NCBI RefSeq assembly: GCF_002205845.1
Contig: NZ_NISI01000003.1
Location: 248,001-312,000 of the forward strand
Reading direction: 5' to 3'
From: Roseateles puraquae
GTDB taxonomy: Bacteria; Pseudomonadota; Gammaproteobacteria; Burkholderiales; Burkholderiaceae_C
DNA: 64,000 nt
How positions within the stretch are numbered: the first letter of the stretch is position 1; each line of letters begins with the position of its first letter. A program made the position numbers and the translations under genes. Below, piece after piece: positions 32,128 to 42,139 of this stretch. The notes beneath the pieces were generated by a model. That model saw only the letters and a list, made by a program, of their open reading frames with translations. It was not told where the DNA came from and did no database searches.

Positions 32128-32991
32128 ATGCCCGCCTCGGTCCACCGCCGCGCCAACGCGCCCGCCCCCGCCGCACCCGTCGTGCGCAGCGGCACCAGCC
32201 AGCCGTCTTACCAACCCGAACGCTACGCCCCGAGTGCGCAGCGTCCGCTGCGCGCCAAGTCGCGGCTGCTGGAGCACCTGGCCGACATCCAGCCCCACCA
32301 CCACGCCTGGGCCCAGCTGGTGTTTTCTTTCAGTGGCGCGGTGCGGGTGGGCACGCCGCGGTCGACCTACATCGTGCCGCCATCGCGGGCGGTGTGGATT
32401 CCGGCGCGGCTGGAGCACGCCGTCACCGCCATCGAACGGGCCGATCTGCGGACGCTTTACGTGCAGGCCGACCTGCTCCCGGGCGAGGCCTGGCATCACC
32501 CCCGGGTGCTGGAGGTGTCGCCCCTGCTGCGCGAGCTCGTGCTGGCCTTGCCGACCGATGCCGACCCCTGTCCGCCCGAGGCGCCCGACGACGAGGCCCG
32601 GCGGCATGGCGTCGAGGCGCTGGTGGTGCATGAACTGCGCCGCGCCCGCGCCCTGCCGCTGGGCGTGGCCTTGCCGCATGATGCACGGCTGCGCCGCCTC
32701 TGCGAGGCCATGCTGCGCGACCCGGGCCGCCACGCCGGCCTGGACGCCTGGGCCGCCGAGGCCGGTGCCAGCCCGCGCACGCTGAACCGTCTGTTCCGGG
32801 AGGAACTCGGGACCAGCTTCCTGCAGTGGCGCTCGCAACTGCTGCTGGCGCACGCGGTCACGCTCGCCGCCCGTGGCCGGCCGATGGGGCATATCGCCGC
32901 CGAGCTGGGCTATGCCAGTGCGAGCGCGTTCTCCGCGATGGTCACGCGCACCGTGGGCATGCCACCCAGCCGCTTCTTTGCGGAAGCCTGA
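32128..32991 (+). CDS. AraC-family transcriptional regulator
   Basis: The 287-residue regulator has an N-terminal cupin-like sensing domain (HHHAWAQLVFSFSGAVRVG, VPPSRAVWIPARLEHAV) and a C-terminal pair of helix-turn-helices: GLDAWAAEAGASPRTLNRLF and MGHIAAELGYASASAFSAMV, ending GMPPSRFF. The start at 32128 is followed by a compact protein; longer in-frame starts run into the exporter gene on the other strand. Divergent arrangement suggests it controls the MFS exporter, perhaps responding to the exporter's substrate. Confidence 0.88.
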   Translation: MPASVHRRANAPAPAAPVVRSGTSQPSYQPERYAPSAQRPLRAKSRLLEHLADIQPHHHAWAQLVFSFSGAVRVGTPRSTYIVPPSRAVWIPARLEHAVTAIERADLRTLYVQADLLPGEAWHHPRVLEVSPLLRELVLALPTDADPCPPEAPDDEARRHGVEALVVHELRRARALPLGVALPHDARLRRLCEAMLRDPGRHAGLDAWAAEAGASPRTLNRLFREELGTSFLQWRSQLLLAHAVTLAARGRPMGHIAAELGYASASAFSAMVTRTVGMPPSRFFAEA

Positions 32992-33111
32992 GCCAAGGCC
33001 CCTGCCCGTCACGCGCGGTTACGAGTTGAGGCCGACCTGCGTCTGGCGAAGCACCGCCACGACGCGTTGAGCGAACGTACGATGCCTCAAACGACAACAA
33101 GGACAAGCACC

Positions 33112-34062
33112 ATGCAACGCCGCCACCTGACCCTGGGCCTCTTCAGCAGCCTCACCGCGGGCCTGCTCTCCACGCTGGCGCTGCCGGCCCGTGCGGACGA
33201 TGAAGGCGACTTCGTCATCCTGCGCGCGCGCTACGGGACCGAGAACCGCCATGTCGACGTCACCGGCCGGCTGCGCGACCTGGCCCGCCAGGACCGCCGC
33301 TTCAAGCTGACCAACGACCTCTTCGGCATCGACCCCGACCCCGGCCGCACCAAGACCCTGCGCATCTTCGCGCGCGACCGCTACGGCCGTGAGCAACAGT
33401 TCGAGTACCGCGAGTACGACTGGGTGGACGGCGCGCAGTTCATCGGCTGGGGCCGGGGCAACTGGGGCGACGAAGGCGGCCCCGGCGGCTGGCATGGCAG
33501 CCGCGACGACCGGCACGACGACGGCAACTACGTGATCCTGTACGCGACCTACGGCGCCAGTGGCCGCGATGTGGACGTGACCGACCGCCTGCGCGACCTG
33601 GCCCGGCGCGACCAGCGGCTGCGGCTGACCAACGAGCTGTTTGGCGTGGACCCCTACCCCGGCCAGACCAAGATCCTGCGCATCTTCACGCGCGAGCGTG
33701 GCGGCCAGGAGCGCACCTTCGAGTACCGGGAGTACCAGACCATCGACGGCAACCAGTTCGTCGGCTGGGGTCGCGGCGATTGGGGTCGGGGCAGCGACCG
33801 CGGCCCGGTGCGACCGGGCCCCGGTGGGCGCTTCGTCATCGAAAGCGCCAGCTACGGCAGCGGCAACCGCTGGGTGGACGTCACCCAGGCCGTGCGTGCC
33901 CAGGTGCGGGGCGACCGCCTCGACCTGCCCGTGAGCAACGACCGCTTCGGTGTGGACCCGGCCCCGGGCGAGCGCAAGACGCTCAGCGTCACCTACCGCT
34001 TCGGCAACGAGCCGAGCAACACGGTGCGGGTGAGCGAGCGCGACACGCTGCGGCTGCCCTAA
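33112..34062 (+). CDS. Secreted protein with three DUF3395-like repeats
   Basis: The 316-residue product has a signal peptide (LGLFSSLTAGLLSTLALPARADD) followed by three copies of an ~80-residue unit. Each opens with I-L/E-x-A-x-Y-G and continues with V-D-V-T, R-x-x-L, the G-V/I-D-P-x-P-G motif and a final beta strand. The units start near residues 35, 140 and 240; the first two end in a shared REYxxxDGxQFxGWGRG segment with a Gly/Trp/Asp-rich linker between them, while the last ends the protein. This layout matches DUF3395 units found singly in bacterial proteins and in some DnaJ-like proteins. Function unknown; a periplasmic or surface binding role is possible. A GGA-type ribosome site is 8-10 bases ahead of the ATG. 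Confidence 0.8.
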   Translation: MQRRHLTLGLFSSLTAGLLSTLALPARADDEGDFVILRARYGTENRHVDVTGRLRDLARQDRRFKLTNDLFGIDPDPGRTKTLRIFARDRYGREQQFEYREYDWVDGAQFIGWGRGNWGDEGGPGGWHGSRDDRHDDGNYVILYATYGASGRDVDVTDRLRDLARRDQRLRLTNELFGVDPYPGQTKILRIFTRERGGQERTFEYREYQTIDGNQFVGWGRGDWGRGSDRGPVRPGPGGRFVIESASYGSGNRWVDVTQAVRAQVRGDRLDLPVSNDRFGVDPAPGERKTLSVTYRFGNEPSNTVRVSERDTLRLP

Positions 34063-34089
34063 GCGAAGCAGCCCGGCCGGCGAAGCGGC

Positions 34090-34866
34090 TCAGCCGGCCA
34101 GCAGCCGCTTCATCGGCGGCTGCTTGACGACCCGCTGCAGCACCTGCAACAGCAGGTCCAGCGGCCAGGCGGACCGAGGCGACACGCAAGCGTAGGTCGG
34201 CATCCGGGCGACGCGCTGGCGAACATGCAGACGCTCGGCCTCCGGCCGGGCCGCGTTGTAATGCGCCAGCACGCGCCGGTCGCAGACGGCCGCTTCGGTG
34301 CGGCCCAGGCGAAGCTTTTCCAGCATGTGCCAGGGGCTGGGCGCGTCCTCACGCCGCAGCGCGCCGACATCAAAGCCAGACTGCAGGCTGTCGTACCGAT
34401 AGCCCAGCACCGTGCCCACGCGCAGGCCGCGCTGGGCCGGCAGTTCCAGGGGCGGGCCGGGTTCGCGCGTGACCAGTACGTCCTCCAGCACCAGCAGCGC
34501 CGGCCCCAGCCGCCCGGGCGGCCCCTCGGGGCCATACCAGGTGGGGCTGATGAGGCAGTGCAGGTCCACCTCGCCGTCGTGGATGGCGGCATCGATGCGC
34601 TGGCTGGGCAGCTTTACCAGCACCGCCCGCGCAGGGGCAGCCTGCGCGACGAGGTGGATGAGGTCCAGCATCAGGCCCGACACGGGCTCGCCCTGGGCCC
34701 GCACGACATAAGGCGGCACCCAGCTGTCGCTGACGGCGAAGCGCAGCGTGTCAGGCAGCGTCTTAGACAGCGCCCAGGTCGCCTGGGGCTGCAGGAGCGG
34801 CAGACCCGCCGCTGAAGCCGCCAGCGCTCGCCCGATGAAACGCCGCCGTCGCTCGTCCTGAACCAT
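34090..34866 (-). CDS. Periplasmic solute-binding-protein-like protein (SBP_bac_3 type)
   Basis: The 258-residue product begins with a twin-arginine-like signal ([20 protein letters not shown]) and continues like a type 3 solute-binding protein: [15 protein letters not shown], a [11 protein letters not shown] segment, [20 protein letters not shown] and DVLVTREPG. No ABC permease or ATPase is next to it, so it may be an orphan binding protein or a lytic-transglycosylase-type relative without the enzyme domain. The start at 34866 lies 57 bases from divergent nadA, so the two share a short promoter region. Confidence 0.72.
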   Translation of the reverse strand: MVQDERRRRFIGRALAASAAGLPLLQPQATWALSKTLPDTLRFAVSDSWVPPYVVRAQGEPVSGLMLDLIHLVAQAAPARAVLVKLPSQRIDAAIHDGEVDLHCLISPTWYGPEGPPGRLGPALLVLEDVLVTREPGPPLELPAQRGLRVGTVLGYRYDSLQSGFDVGALRREDAPSPWHMLEKLRLGRTEAAVCDRRVLAHYNAARPEAERLHVRQRVARMPTYACVSPRSAWPLDLLLQVLQRVVKQPPMKRLLAG

Positions 34867-34923
34867 GCCCGCAGTGTAGGCATGGCGCCCCTGGGGGCGA
34901 TGCCATGGCGATACGATGCCGCC

Positions 34924-36024
34924 ATGGATCAAGTGAGCTTCGACTACCCCCGCCAGGATGCGGAAGGCGCCACGTGCACCGCCCACGCCTGGGCCAAGGT
35001 GCCGGCCCCGCTGACAACGGCGCAGCGGCAGGACCTCGCCACCCGTGCGGCCGATCTGCTCAAGCAGCACAACGCCGTGCTGGTGGCGCATTACTACGTC
35101 GACGGCGCCCTGCAGGATCTCGCCCTGGCCACCGGCGGCATCGTGTCGGACTCCCTCGAGATGGCCCGCTTCGGCCGCGACCATGCCGCGCAGACGCTGG
35201 TGGTCGCCGGCGTTCGCTTCATGGGCGAGACCGCCAAGATCCTGAGCCCCGAGAAGCGCGTGCTGATGCCCGACCTCGACGCCACCTGCTCGCTCGACCT
35301 GGGCTGCCCGGCCGACGACTTCGCCCGCTTCTGCGATGCCCACCCCGACCGCCAGGTCGTCGTCTACGCCAACACCAGCGCCGCGGTGAAGGCGCGAGCC
35401 GACTGGATGGTGACCAGTTCCTGCGCGCTGGACATCGTGTCTGACCTGCATGCCAAGGGCCAGAAGATCCTCTGGGCACCCGACCGTCACCTGGGCCGCT
35501 ACATCCAGGAGCAGACCGGTGCCGACATGCTGATGTGGAACGGCGCCTGCATCGTGCACGACGAGTTCAAGGGGCTGGAGCTGCAACTGCTGCGCGAGCA
35601 ACACCCCGGCGCCCTGGTGCTGGTGCACCCGGAGTCGCCCGAATCAGTGGTCGAGCAGGCCGACGTGGTGGGCTCCACCTCCGCGCTGATCAAGGCCGTG
35701 GTCGAGGGCAGTGCGCCGGCCTATATCGTCGCGACCGACAACGGCATTCTGCACCGCATGCGCCAGCTCGCCCCGGGCAAGACGCTGATCGAGGCCCCCA
35801 CCGCCGGCAACAGTGCCACCTGCAAGAGCTGCGCGCACTGCCCCTGGATGGCCATGAACGGCCTGGCCAACCTGGTGGACTGCCTGCAAGGCGGCCAGCC
35901 CGAGATCCACGTCGACGAGGCCACCCGCGTGAAGGCCGAGCGCTGCATCACCCGCATGCTGGACTTCACCGCCGCCAGAAAGTCACAGGCGTCCGGGATG
36001 ACCCCCGGCATCGGGGCCGCTTGA
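34924..36024 (+). CDS. nadA: Quinolinate synthase
   Basis: NadA condenses iminoaspartate, made by NadB, with dihydroxyacetone phosphate to give quinolinate for NAD. The 366-residue product has the expected cluster cysteines: one in [12 protein letters not shown], one in [10 protein letters not shown] and one or more in [10 protein letters not shown]. The N-terminal [19 protein letters not shown] holds the substrate-binding His-Tyr-Tyr. The chosen ATG at 34924 starts MDQVSF; an earlier in-frame start at 34882 lies in the divergent gene's leader. nadB is 380 bases further on, on the other strand, with a ComFB gene between them. Confidence 0.95.
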   Translation: MDQVSFDYPRQDAEGATCTAHAWAKVPAPLTTAQRQDLATRAADLLKQHNAVLVAHYYVDGALQDLALATGGIVSDSLEMARFGRDHAAQTLVVAGVRFMGETAKILSPEKRVLMPDLDATCSLDLGCPADDFARFCDAHPDRQVVVYANTSAAVKARADWMVTSSCALDIVSDLHAKGQKILWAPDRHLGRYIQEQTGADMLMWNGACIVHDEFKGLELQLLREQHPGALVLVHPESPESVVEQADVVGSTSALIKAVVEGSAPAYIVATDNGILHRMRQLAPGKTLIEAPTAGNSATCKSCAHCPWMAMNGLANLVDCLQGGQPEIHVDEATRVKAERCITRMLDFTAARKSQASGMTPGIGAA

Positions 36025-36096
36025 TCTGGGACAGTCCTGCTGGCGCCCGCACGGCGCTATAAGACACGCATCGCTCCCGCCACGAAAGGCCGCACC

Positions 36097-36390
36097 ATGT
36101 CCGCCGACTTCAGCTCCCTGTACAACCACCATGAACGCGAAGTCTTCGCCGCCGTGATGGCGGCGGCCAAGGACTATCCGGAGATCGCCACCAGCAACGA
36201 CCTCCTTTGCGACGTTGCCTGCGTGGCGCTCAACCGCCTGCAGCCGCGCTACATCCGGCACGAGGTGGATTTCAGCTTCTACCTGACCGAGCACGAGCGC
36301 CACGAGATCGACAACGCGATTGCCGAGGCGGTGGGCTATGCCTTCAACTTCGTCGAGGCACGCACGGCTCTGCGGGCGCGCAGCAACTGA
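36097..36390 (+). CDS. ComFB family protein
   Basis: The 97-residue protein belongs to the ComFB (late competence development) family, shown by DLLCDVACVALNRLQPRYIRHEVDFS, whose core is the A-L-N-x-L-x-P-R-Y pattern, followed by FYL and the C-terminal helices. Members in cyanobacteria have been reported as c-di-GMP receptors; here binding has not been shown. It lies 72 bases after nadA and may be in the same transcript, and is convergent with nadB. Its length is typical. Confidence 0.85.
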   Translation: MSADFSSLYNHHEREVFAAVMAAAKDYPEIATSNDLLCDVACVALNRLQPRYIRHEVDFSFYLTEHERHEIDNAIAEAVGYAFNFVEARTALRARSN

Positions 36391-36405
36391 CCGGCTTGAC
36401 GGGCC

Positions 36406-38019
36406 TCAGCGGCGCCGCCGCTCGCTGATCAGCACGGTCGGAAAACTCACCGGCAAGGTTTGCGGGTAGTCGCGGCTGTAGTGCAGGCCGCGGCTCTCGT
36501 GGCGCATCAGCGCAGAGCGCACGATGAGTTCCGCGCAGTCGACCAGGTTGCGCAGCTCCAGCAGGTCTCGGGTCACGCGGAAGTTGGCGTAGTAGTCATC
36601 GATCTCGCCGCGCAACAGCTCGATGCGGTGCAGCGCCCGCTCCAACCGCTTGGTGGTGCGCACGATGCCGACGTAGTTCCACATCAAGAGGCGCAGCTCG
36701 TCCCAGTTGTGAGCGATGACGACCTGCTCGTCGGCGTTCTCGACCTGGCTCTCGTCCCAGGCTGGCAGCGGCGCAGGAGCCTGCACCGGGTGGCTGAGGA
36801 TGTCGGCGGCGCAGGTCTGCCCAAGCACGACGCATTCAAGCAGCGAATTGCTCGCCAGACGGTTGGCGCCGTGCAGGCCGGTGTAACCCGTCTCGCCCAC
36901 CGCATACAGCCCCGGCAGGTCGCAGCGGCCCATCAGGTCGGTCACCGCGCCGCCGCAGGTGAAGTGCACGGCCGGCACCACGGGGATCGGCTGGCGCGCG
37001 ATGTCGATGCCCAGCTTCAGGCAGCGCGCATGGATGGTCGGGAAATGCTCGATCAGGAAGGCCTCGCCCAGGTGAGTGGCGTCCAGCCACACATGGTCCA
37101 GGCCGTGCTTCTTCATCTCGAAGTCGATGGCGCGGGCGACGATGTCACGCGGCGCGAGCTCCATGCGCTCGTCGTGCGCCGCCATGAAGCGGGTGCCATC
37201 GGGCAGCTTCAGATGCCCACCCTCCCCACGCAGCGCCTCCGTGATCAGGAAGCTGCGCTCCTGCGGGTGGTACAGGCAGGTCGGGTGGAACTGGATGAAC
37301 TCCATGTTCGCCACCCGGCAGCCGGCCCGCCAGGCCATGGCGATGCCGTCGCCCGTGGAGGTGTCGGGGTTGGTGGTGTAGCGGTAGACCTTGCCCGCGC
37401 CGCCCGTGGCAAGCACCACGGCGCGCGCGGGCAGGGTCTCCACGCGCTGGGCGTCGATGTCCAGCGCATAGACGCCGTAGACCCGGGGCACGCCCTTGTC
37501 CACGTCTTCACGCTGCACATGGCGCGAGGTGATCAGGTCCAGCGCCATCCAGCGCTCGCGCAGCGTGATGTTGGGATGGCGGCGTGCCACGGCCAGCAGT
37601 TGGTCATGGATGGCCTTGCCGGTGGCATCGGCCGCATGCGCGATGCGCCGCACCGCGTGGCCACCTTCGCGTGTCAGGTGCAGGCCCATGGGGCCGGTGT
37701 CGTCAGGCGTGAACGGCACGCCCTGCTCCACCAGCCAGCCCACCGCCGCCGCGCTGCGCTCGGCGATGAAGCGGGCGGTGGCCTCGTCCACCAGGCCCGC
37801 GCCGGCCTCCTGGGTGTCGCGCACATGGCTCTCGATGGAATCGTCGCTGCCGAGCACGCCGACGATGCCGCCCTGGGCCCAGGCGGTCGCGGCTTCGGTG
37901 AGCTCACGCTTGGCCAGGATGACGACCGGCACCGTGTCGGCCAGGTGCAGGGCAACCGTCAGGCCGGCCAGGCCGGCACCGATGATCACGACGGGAGCTT
38001 CTTGAGGGGCAGCAGTCAT
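36406..38019 (-). CDS. nadB: L-aspartate oxidase
   Basis: NadB oxidises aspartate to iminoaspartate using FAD, the first step in bacterial NAD synthesis. The 537-residue flavoprotein has the N-terminal dinucleotide fold [15 protein letters not shown], the [11 protein letters not shown] segment, the catalytic region [10 protein letters not shown], the active-site GEGGHLKL / [12 protein letters not shown], and the FAD-binding [24 protein letters not shown] near the C-terminal part (the motif is split by conserved glycines). The ATG at 38019 is chosen; a further ATG at 38043 would add eight residues. nadA is nearby on the opposite strand. Confidence 0.95.
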   Translation of the reverse strand: MTAAPQEAPVVIIGAGLAGLTVALHLADTVPVVILAKRELTEAATAWAQGGIVGVLGSDDSIESHVRDTQEAGAGLVDEATARFIAERSAAAVGWLVEQGVPFTPDDTGPMGLHLTREGGHAVRRIAHAADATGKAIHDQLLAVARRHPNITLRERWMALDLITSRHVQREDVDKGVPRVYGVYALDIDAQRVETLPARAVVLATGGAGKVYRYTTNPDTSTGDGIAMAWRAGCRVANMEFIQFHPTCLYHPQERSFLITEALRGEGGHLKLPDGTRFMAAHDERMELAPRDIVARAIDFEMKKHGLDHVWLDATHLGEAFLIEHFPTIHARCLKLGIDIARQPIPVVPAVHFTCGGAVTDLMGRCDLPGLYAVGETGYTGLHGANRLASNSLLECVVLGQTCAADILSHPVQAPAPLPAWDESQVENADEQVVIAHNWDELRLLMWNYVGIVRTTKRLERALHRIELLRGEIDDYYANFRVTRDLLELRNLVDCAELIVRSALMRHESRGLHYSRDYPQTLPVSFPTVLISERRRR

Positions 38020-38131
38020 GGGCCGCGATTGTCCTGCAGGCATGAAGCACCCGGCGCGAGGTGAGGATTGCCCTGAGGGAGGGGCTTGCCCGCCTGGGCG
38101 CGAGCCCTATGCTGCCGCGCCTGGAGGAGAC

Positions 38132-40153
38132 ATGAACCCATTGACGTGCTGGGCCCGTCGGGCCGCGAACGCCGCCGCCATCGCCATCACCCTGGCCACC
38201 TCGCTGGCCGCCCCTGCGCAGGCGGCGCCACCACCCGCCGAGCTGTTCTTCAAGGACGCCGACATCATCGAGGCCGTGCTGTCGCCTTCGGGCCGCCGGC
38301 TGGCCATCACCTCGGCCAAGGGCGCCACGCGGGTGGGGCTGGTGGTGATCGACATGGGCCCAGGCGGCCAGATGCAGCGTCTGGCCCAGTTCAGCGATGG
38401 CGACGTCTTCCAGGTGCGGTGGGTCAACGACGAGCGGCTGATCTTCGGCGTGACGGATCTGTCGGAAGGCAGCGGCCGCCCCCAGGGCGCGCCCGGCCTC
38501 TTCAGCGTCGCCACCGACGGCAAGCCGATGCGCCAGTGGGTTCGCCGCATGGGCAAGCCCTTCATCAGCAATGGGGGCGACGATCGCATCCTGGACTGGA
38601 ATCACTTCGTGCTGCGCGTGCCCGCCCCGCAGCCCGGCCAGCCGAACGAGGAAGTGCTGATCGCCGAGTACGGGCTGGGCGAAGTGCACACGCTCACGCC
38701 CCTCTGGCTCAACACCCGCACCGGCCGCACGCGCAGCGTGAGCTTCGACCAGCCCCGTAACACGGTGGGCTGGCTGACCGACGAGAACGCCGAGCCGCGC
38801 GTGGCCATCACCATGGAAAAAGGCCGCCGGGGCGCCTGGTGGCGTGCGCCCGGCAGCAAGGACTGGGTGCAGCTCTACGACGCCGACCAGTTCAAGCTGC
38901 CCTTCCAGCCGGTGTCGGTCGACAACGCCGGCAACCTCTACGTGACCCGCACCGAAGGCCCGCATCGGCTGCACGTCCTGACGCGCTATGACTTCGCCGC
39001 CCAGGCGCCCGAGCCCAAGCCGCTGGTCGTCACACCGGGCTTCGATTTCAGCGGCGAGCTGCTGTCCGAGGGCAGCCGCACGGCGCTGGGCGTGCGTGTG
39101 CAAGTGGACGGCGAGGCCACCGTCTGGTTCGACGACGCCATGAAAGCCTTGCAGCAACAGGCCGATCGCCTCTTGCCCGGCGCCGTGAACCGGATCAGCT
39201 GCCGCCGCTGCGGCCAGCCCGACATGGTGGCCCTGGTGCGCAGCAGCAGCGACCGCGACCCAGGCCGGCTGTTGTACTACCAGGCCAAGCCCGCCGAGGG
39301 CGAGAAACCCTGGACCTCGCTTGGCCGCATGCGGCCGGACGTGAAGCCCGAACAGATGGCCACCATGGAGCTGGCCCGCGTGCCGGCGCGCGACGGCCTG
39401 GAGCTGCCGGTCTGGGTGACCCGATCTCCCAACGCCAAGGGTCCGCTGCCCGCGGTTGTGCTGGTGCATGGCGGCCCCTGGATACGCGGCGGCACCTGGC
39501 GCTGGCACCCGATGGCGCAGTTCCTGGCGTCGCGCGGCTATGTCGTCATCGAGCCCGAGTTTCGCGGCAGCACCGGCTACGGCGACACACACTTCAAGGC
39601 CGGCTTCAAGCAATGGGGCCAGGCCATGCAGGACGACGTGGCCGATGCGCTGCGCTGGGCGCAGCAACAGGGCCTGGCCAGCGACAAGGCCTGCATCGCC
39701 GGCGCCAGCTATGGCGGCTACAGCACGCTGATGGGGCTGGCCCGGGACGGCGACCTCTACCGCTGCGGCGTCGCCTGGATCGCCGTGACGGACCTGGACC
39801 TGCTGTTGCGCGGCTCCTGGTGGGTGCGGGACGACACCACCAGCCTGGCTCGCCAGTACGCCCTGCCCGAGATGATCGGCGACCCCGACAAGGACGCCGC
39901 CCTCATTGCGGCCCACTCACCCGTGAAGCTCGCGGCCCGCATCAAGGCGCCGGTGCTGCTGGCCTTCGGCGAGGACGACCGCCGCGTGCCGCTGGCCCAC
40001 GGCAAGCGCATGCGCGAGGCGCTGCAGGCCGCTGGCAATGACCCGGTGTGGGTGACCTACCCCGGCGAAGGCCATGGCTTTGCGGTGATCAAGAACCGCG
40101 TCGACTTCGCGCAGCGCCTGGAGGCGTTCCTGGCACGCCACCTTCAGCCCTGA
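38132..40153 (+). CDS. Secreted S9 (prolyl oligopeptidase family) serine peptidase
   Basis: The 673-residue product has a signal peptide (IAITLATSLAAPAQAAP), an N-terminal seven-bladed propeller-like region of about 400 residues, and a C-terminal alpha/beta hydrolase. The nucleophile S526 sits in GASYGGY, the acid lies in LLAFGEDDRRVP and the histidine in GEGHGF. It should cleave short peptides in the periplasm, like DPP- or acylaminoacyl-type S9 enzymes. GGAGGAG precedes the ATG at 38132. The end overlaps the convergent hydroxylase gene by 10 bases. Confidence 0.88.
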   Translation: MNPLTCWARRAANAAAIAITLATSLAAPAQAAPPPAELFFKDADIIEAVLSPSGRRLAITSAKGATRVGLVVIDMGPGGQMQRLAQFSDGDVFQVRWVNDERLIFGVTDLSEGSGRPQGAPGLFSVATDGKPMRQWVRRMGKPFISNGGDDRILDWNHFVLRVPAPQPGQPNEEVLIAEYGLGEVHTLTPLWLNTRTGRTRSVSFDQPRNTVGWLTDENAEPRVAITMEKGRRGAWWRAPGSKDWVQLYDADQFKLPFQPVSVDNAGNLYVTRTEGPHRLHVLTRYDFAAQAPEPKPLVVTPGFDFSGELLSEGSRTALGVRVQVDGEATVWFDDAMKALQQQADRLLPGAVNRISCRRCGQPDMVALVRSSSDRDPGRLLYYQAKPAEGEKPWTSLGRMRPDVKPEQMATMELARVPARDGLELPVWVTRSPNAKGPLPAVVLVHGGPWIRGGTWRWHPMAQFLASRGYVVIEPEFRGSTGYGDTHFKAGFKQWGQAMQDDVADALRWAQQQGLASDKACIAGASYGGYSTLMGLARDGDLYRCGVAWIAVTDLDLLLRGSWWVRDDTTSLARQYALPEMIGDPDKDAALIAAHSPVKLAARIKAPVLLAFGEDDRRVPLAHGKRMREALQAAGNDPVWVTYPGEGHGFAVIKNRVDFAQRLEAFLARHLQP

Positions 40154-41025
40154 TCGCGAAAGCCGTTGCCATGCCGGCGCCAGTCCGGCGGCATCCACAG
40201 GTGGGCCAGGCGCAGGCGCCAGGACGTCTCGGCCGCCATGTCGCGGAACATGGCGCGCCATTCATGCGCGTTCAGCCAGAACAGGTTGTGCGTCGGGAAC
40301 GGATGCTCCAGGCCGTAGTCCACCGCCTCCTGCTCGGGCTCGAAGCTGCCGAACAGGCGGTCAAACACGATCAGCGTGCCGCCGAAATTGCGGTCGATGT
40401 ATTGCGGGTTGCGCCCATGGTGGGCTCGGTGGTGTGACGGTGTGTTGAAGATGAACTCGAACCACGCCGGCATCCGGTCGATCCAGGTGGTGTGCACGAA
40501 GAACTGGTAGGCCAGGTTCAACGACAGCGCGAACAGCACCCAGCGCGGCTCGAAGCCGAGCCACACCGCCGGCAGGTAGAACAGCCAGTTGCCCGCCAGC
40601 GCATAGAACCAGCTTTGCCGCAGCGCCGTGCCGAAGTTCATGTGCTCCGACCCGTGATGCACGACATGCGCGCACCAGAACCATCGAATGCGGTGGCTGG
40701 CGCGATGAAAGCCGTAGTACAGCAACTCCACCAGCAGGAAGAGACCAAGGAAGCGCCAGGGGCTGATGTCGATCGTGAAGAGGCGGTGCTCGTACACCCA
40801 GCCCAGGGCCGGCAGCACCAGCGCGGCCAGCAGCAGCAGGTCCACGGCCAGGTAGCTGCCGCCGCTGTTGAGGCTGTCGAAGGTGTCCCGCCAGTCGAAC
40901 ACCCGCGTGCGGCGAAACCGCCAGGCTTCCAGCGCCAGGCAGACACCAAAGACCGGCGACAGCAGCAGCAGCGTCAGGTCGCGCCAGTCGAAGTGGCGCT
41001 GGTAAAGGTCAATGAGCGCATCCAT
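40144..41025 (-). CDS. Fatty acid hydroxylase / sterol desaturase family membrane protein
   Basis: The 293-residue integral membrane di-iron protein has the histidine boxes of the family: HRASH, HVVHH, and HRAHHG with neighbouring His and Asn, spaced over four to six helices. Bacterial members hydroxylate or desaturate lipids such as hopanoids, carotenoids or fatty acids; the substrate is unknown here. The start at 41025 gives the compact form; the frame stays open a little further. It is divergent from an AraC-type regulator 127 bases away. Confidence 0.85.
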   Translation of the reverse strand: MDALIDLYQRHFDWRDLTLLLLSPVFGVCLALEAWRFRRTRVFDWRDTFDSLNSGGSYLAVDLLLLAALVLPALGWVYEHRLFTIDISPWRFLGLFLLVELLYYGFHRASHRIRWFWCAHVVHHGSEHMNFGTALRQSWFYALAGNWLFYLPAVWLGFEPRWVLFALSLNLAYQFFVHTTWIDRMPAWFEFIFNTPSHHRAHHGRNPQYIDRNFGGTLIVFDRLFGSFEPEQEAVDYGLEHPFPTHNLFWLNAHEWRAMFRDMAAETSWRLRLAHLWMPPDWRRHGNGFRDQG

Positions 41026-41152
41026 CGCCGGATGGTGCGCCGGCTGGCCGGCGAAATCTTGACCTGAGGGGCCGCGTTTTTGACAGATCACGCCATGCTG
41101 CGGGTCATCACCCAGCGAGCTGCGACAGCGCAGACGGCATGATGACCAGCCC

Positions 41153-42139
41153 ATGGATGAGACCCGCGTCGCCGCCAGCTATGTGCAGTTGCTCTTCGAG
41201 CACATGGCAGCCCTCGGACGCGCCGACGCCCTGGGCCCGCCGCCTGCACCGAGCGAGACCTTCGTCGCACTCAAGCGCTGGCAGGCCCTGCTGGCCCAGG
41301 CGCGCGACCTCGACCCCGGCCCGAAGGCCACCTTCGCCCTGCGACTGGCACGCGGCATCGCGCCGCGGCATTTCGGCGTGGTGGGCTTTGCGGCGCTGGC
41401 CTGCAACACCTTGGCGCAAGCCCTACAGCGGCTCGAGCGCTATCACCGCTCGGTCTACGACGTGAACATCGTCCAGGTGCGCTCCAGCGCCGACGGCCTC
41501 AGCATCGAATGGGGCGTCGAGCGCGGCCGGCCGGGCGCGCTGGTGGACGAAACCGCGATCGCGGCCCTTGTGCAACTGGCGCGCGCCTTCACCGGCGAGG
41601 CGGTGCGCGCCCGGGCTGTGGACTTCGTCAACCCGCGGCCAGCGGATCTGCGGCCCTACGAGGACTTCTTTGGCGGCACCGTCCGCTTCGGCCAGCCAGT
41701 CACCCGGGTGGTGCTCGCCACGCGTGACCTGGCCCTGCCCATGCGAGGCGCCGACCCGGCCCTGCTGGCCCTGCTCGATGCGCAGGCCGAGGCGTTGTTG
41801 CAGTCGGTCGCGGCCGTCAGCGGCCCGGTCGCGGTCTGGCGCCAGGCCTTGGTCGGACTGATCCGCAGCGGCCGCACGCAGCTCGCCGACCTCGCCCAGG
41901 CGCTACAGATGAGCCCCCGCAGCCTGCAACGGCGCCTCGCCGAACACGGCCACAGCTTCCAGACCCTGCTGGGCCAGACCCGGCAGCAACTGGCAGAGGC
42001 CTATCTCCGCGATGGCAGCGTCGAGCTGGCCGAGGTGGCCCTGCTGCTGGGCTACTCCGAGCAGAGCGCCTTCACCCGCGCCTTTCGGCAATGGACAGGC
42101 CAGGCACCGCTGCAATGGCGCCGGCAGCAAGCCTCATGA
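41153..42139 (+). CDS. AraC-family transcriptional regulator
   Basis: The 328-residue regulator has the ~200-residue N-terminal domain of the arabinose-binding-like group seen in OruR and related proteins (ALRLARGIAPRHFGVVGFAAL, LVDETAIAALVQL) and a C-terminal double helix-turn-helix (TQLADLAQALQMSPRSLQRRLA, SVELAEVALLLGYSEQSAFTRAF). It is divergent from the membrane hydroxylase and overlaps the next gene by four bases (ATGA), so it may regulate either or both. Ligand unknown; fatty-acid-like molecules are a possibility given the neighbour, but this is speculation. Confidence 0.88.
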   Translation: MDETRVAASYVQLLFEHMAALGRADALGPPPAPSETFVALKRWQALLAQARDLDPGPKATFALRLARGIAPRHFGVVGFAALACNTLAQALQRLERYHRSVYDVNIVQVRSSADGLSIEWGVERGRPGALVDETAIAALVQLARAFTGEAVRARAVDFVNPRPADLRPYEDFFGGTVRFGQPVTRVVLATRDLALPMRGADPALLALLDAQAEALLQSVAAVSGPVAVWRQALVGLIRSGRTQLADLAQALQMSPRSLQRRLAEHGHSFQTLLGQTRQQLAEAYLRDGSVELAEVALLLGYSEQSAFTRAFRQWTGQAPLQWRRQQAS

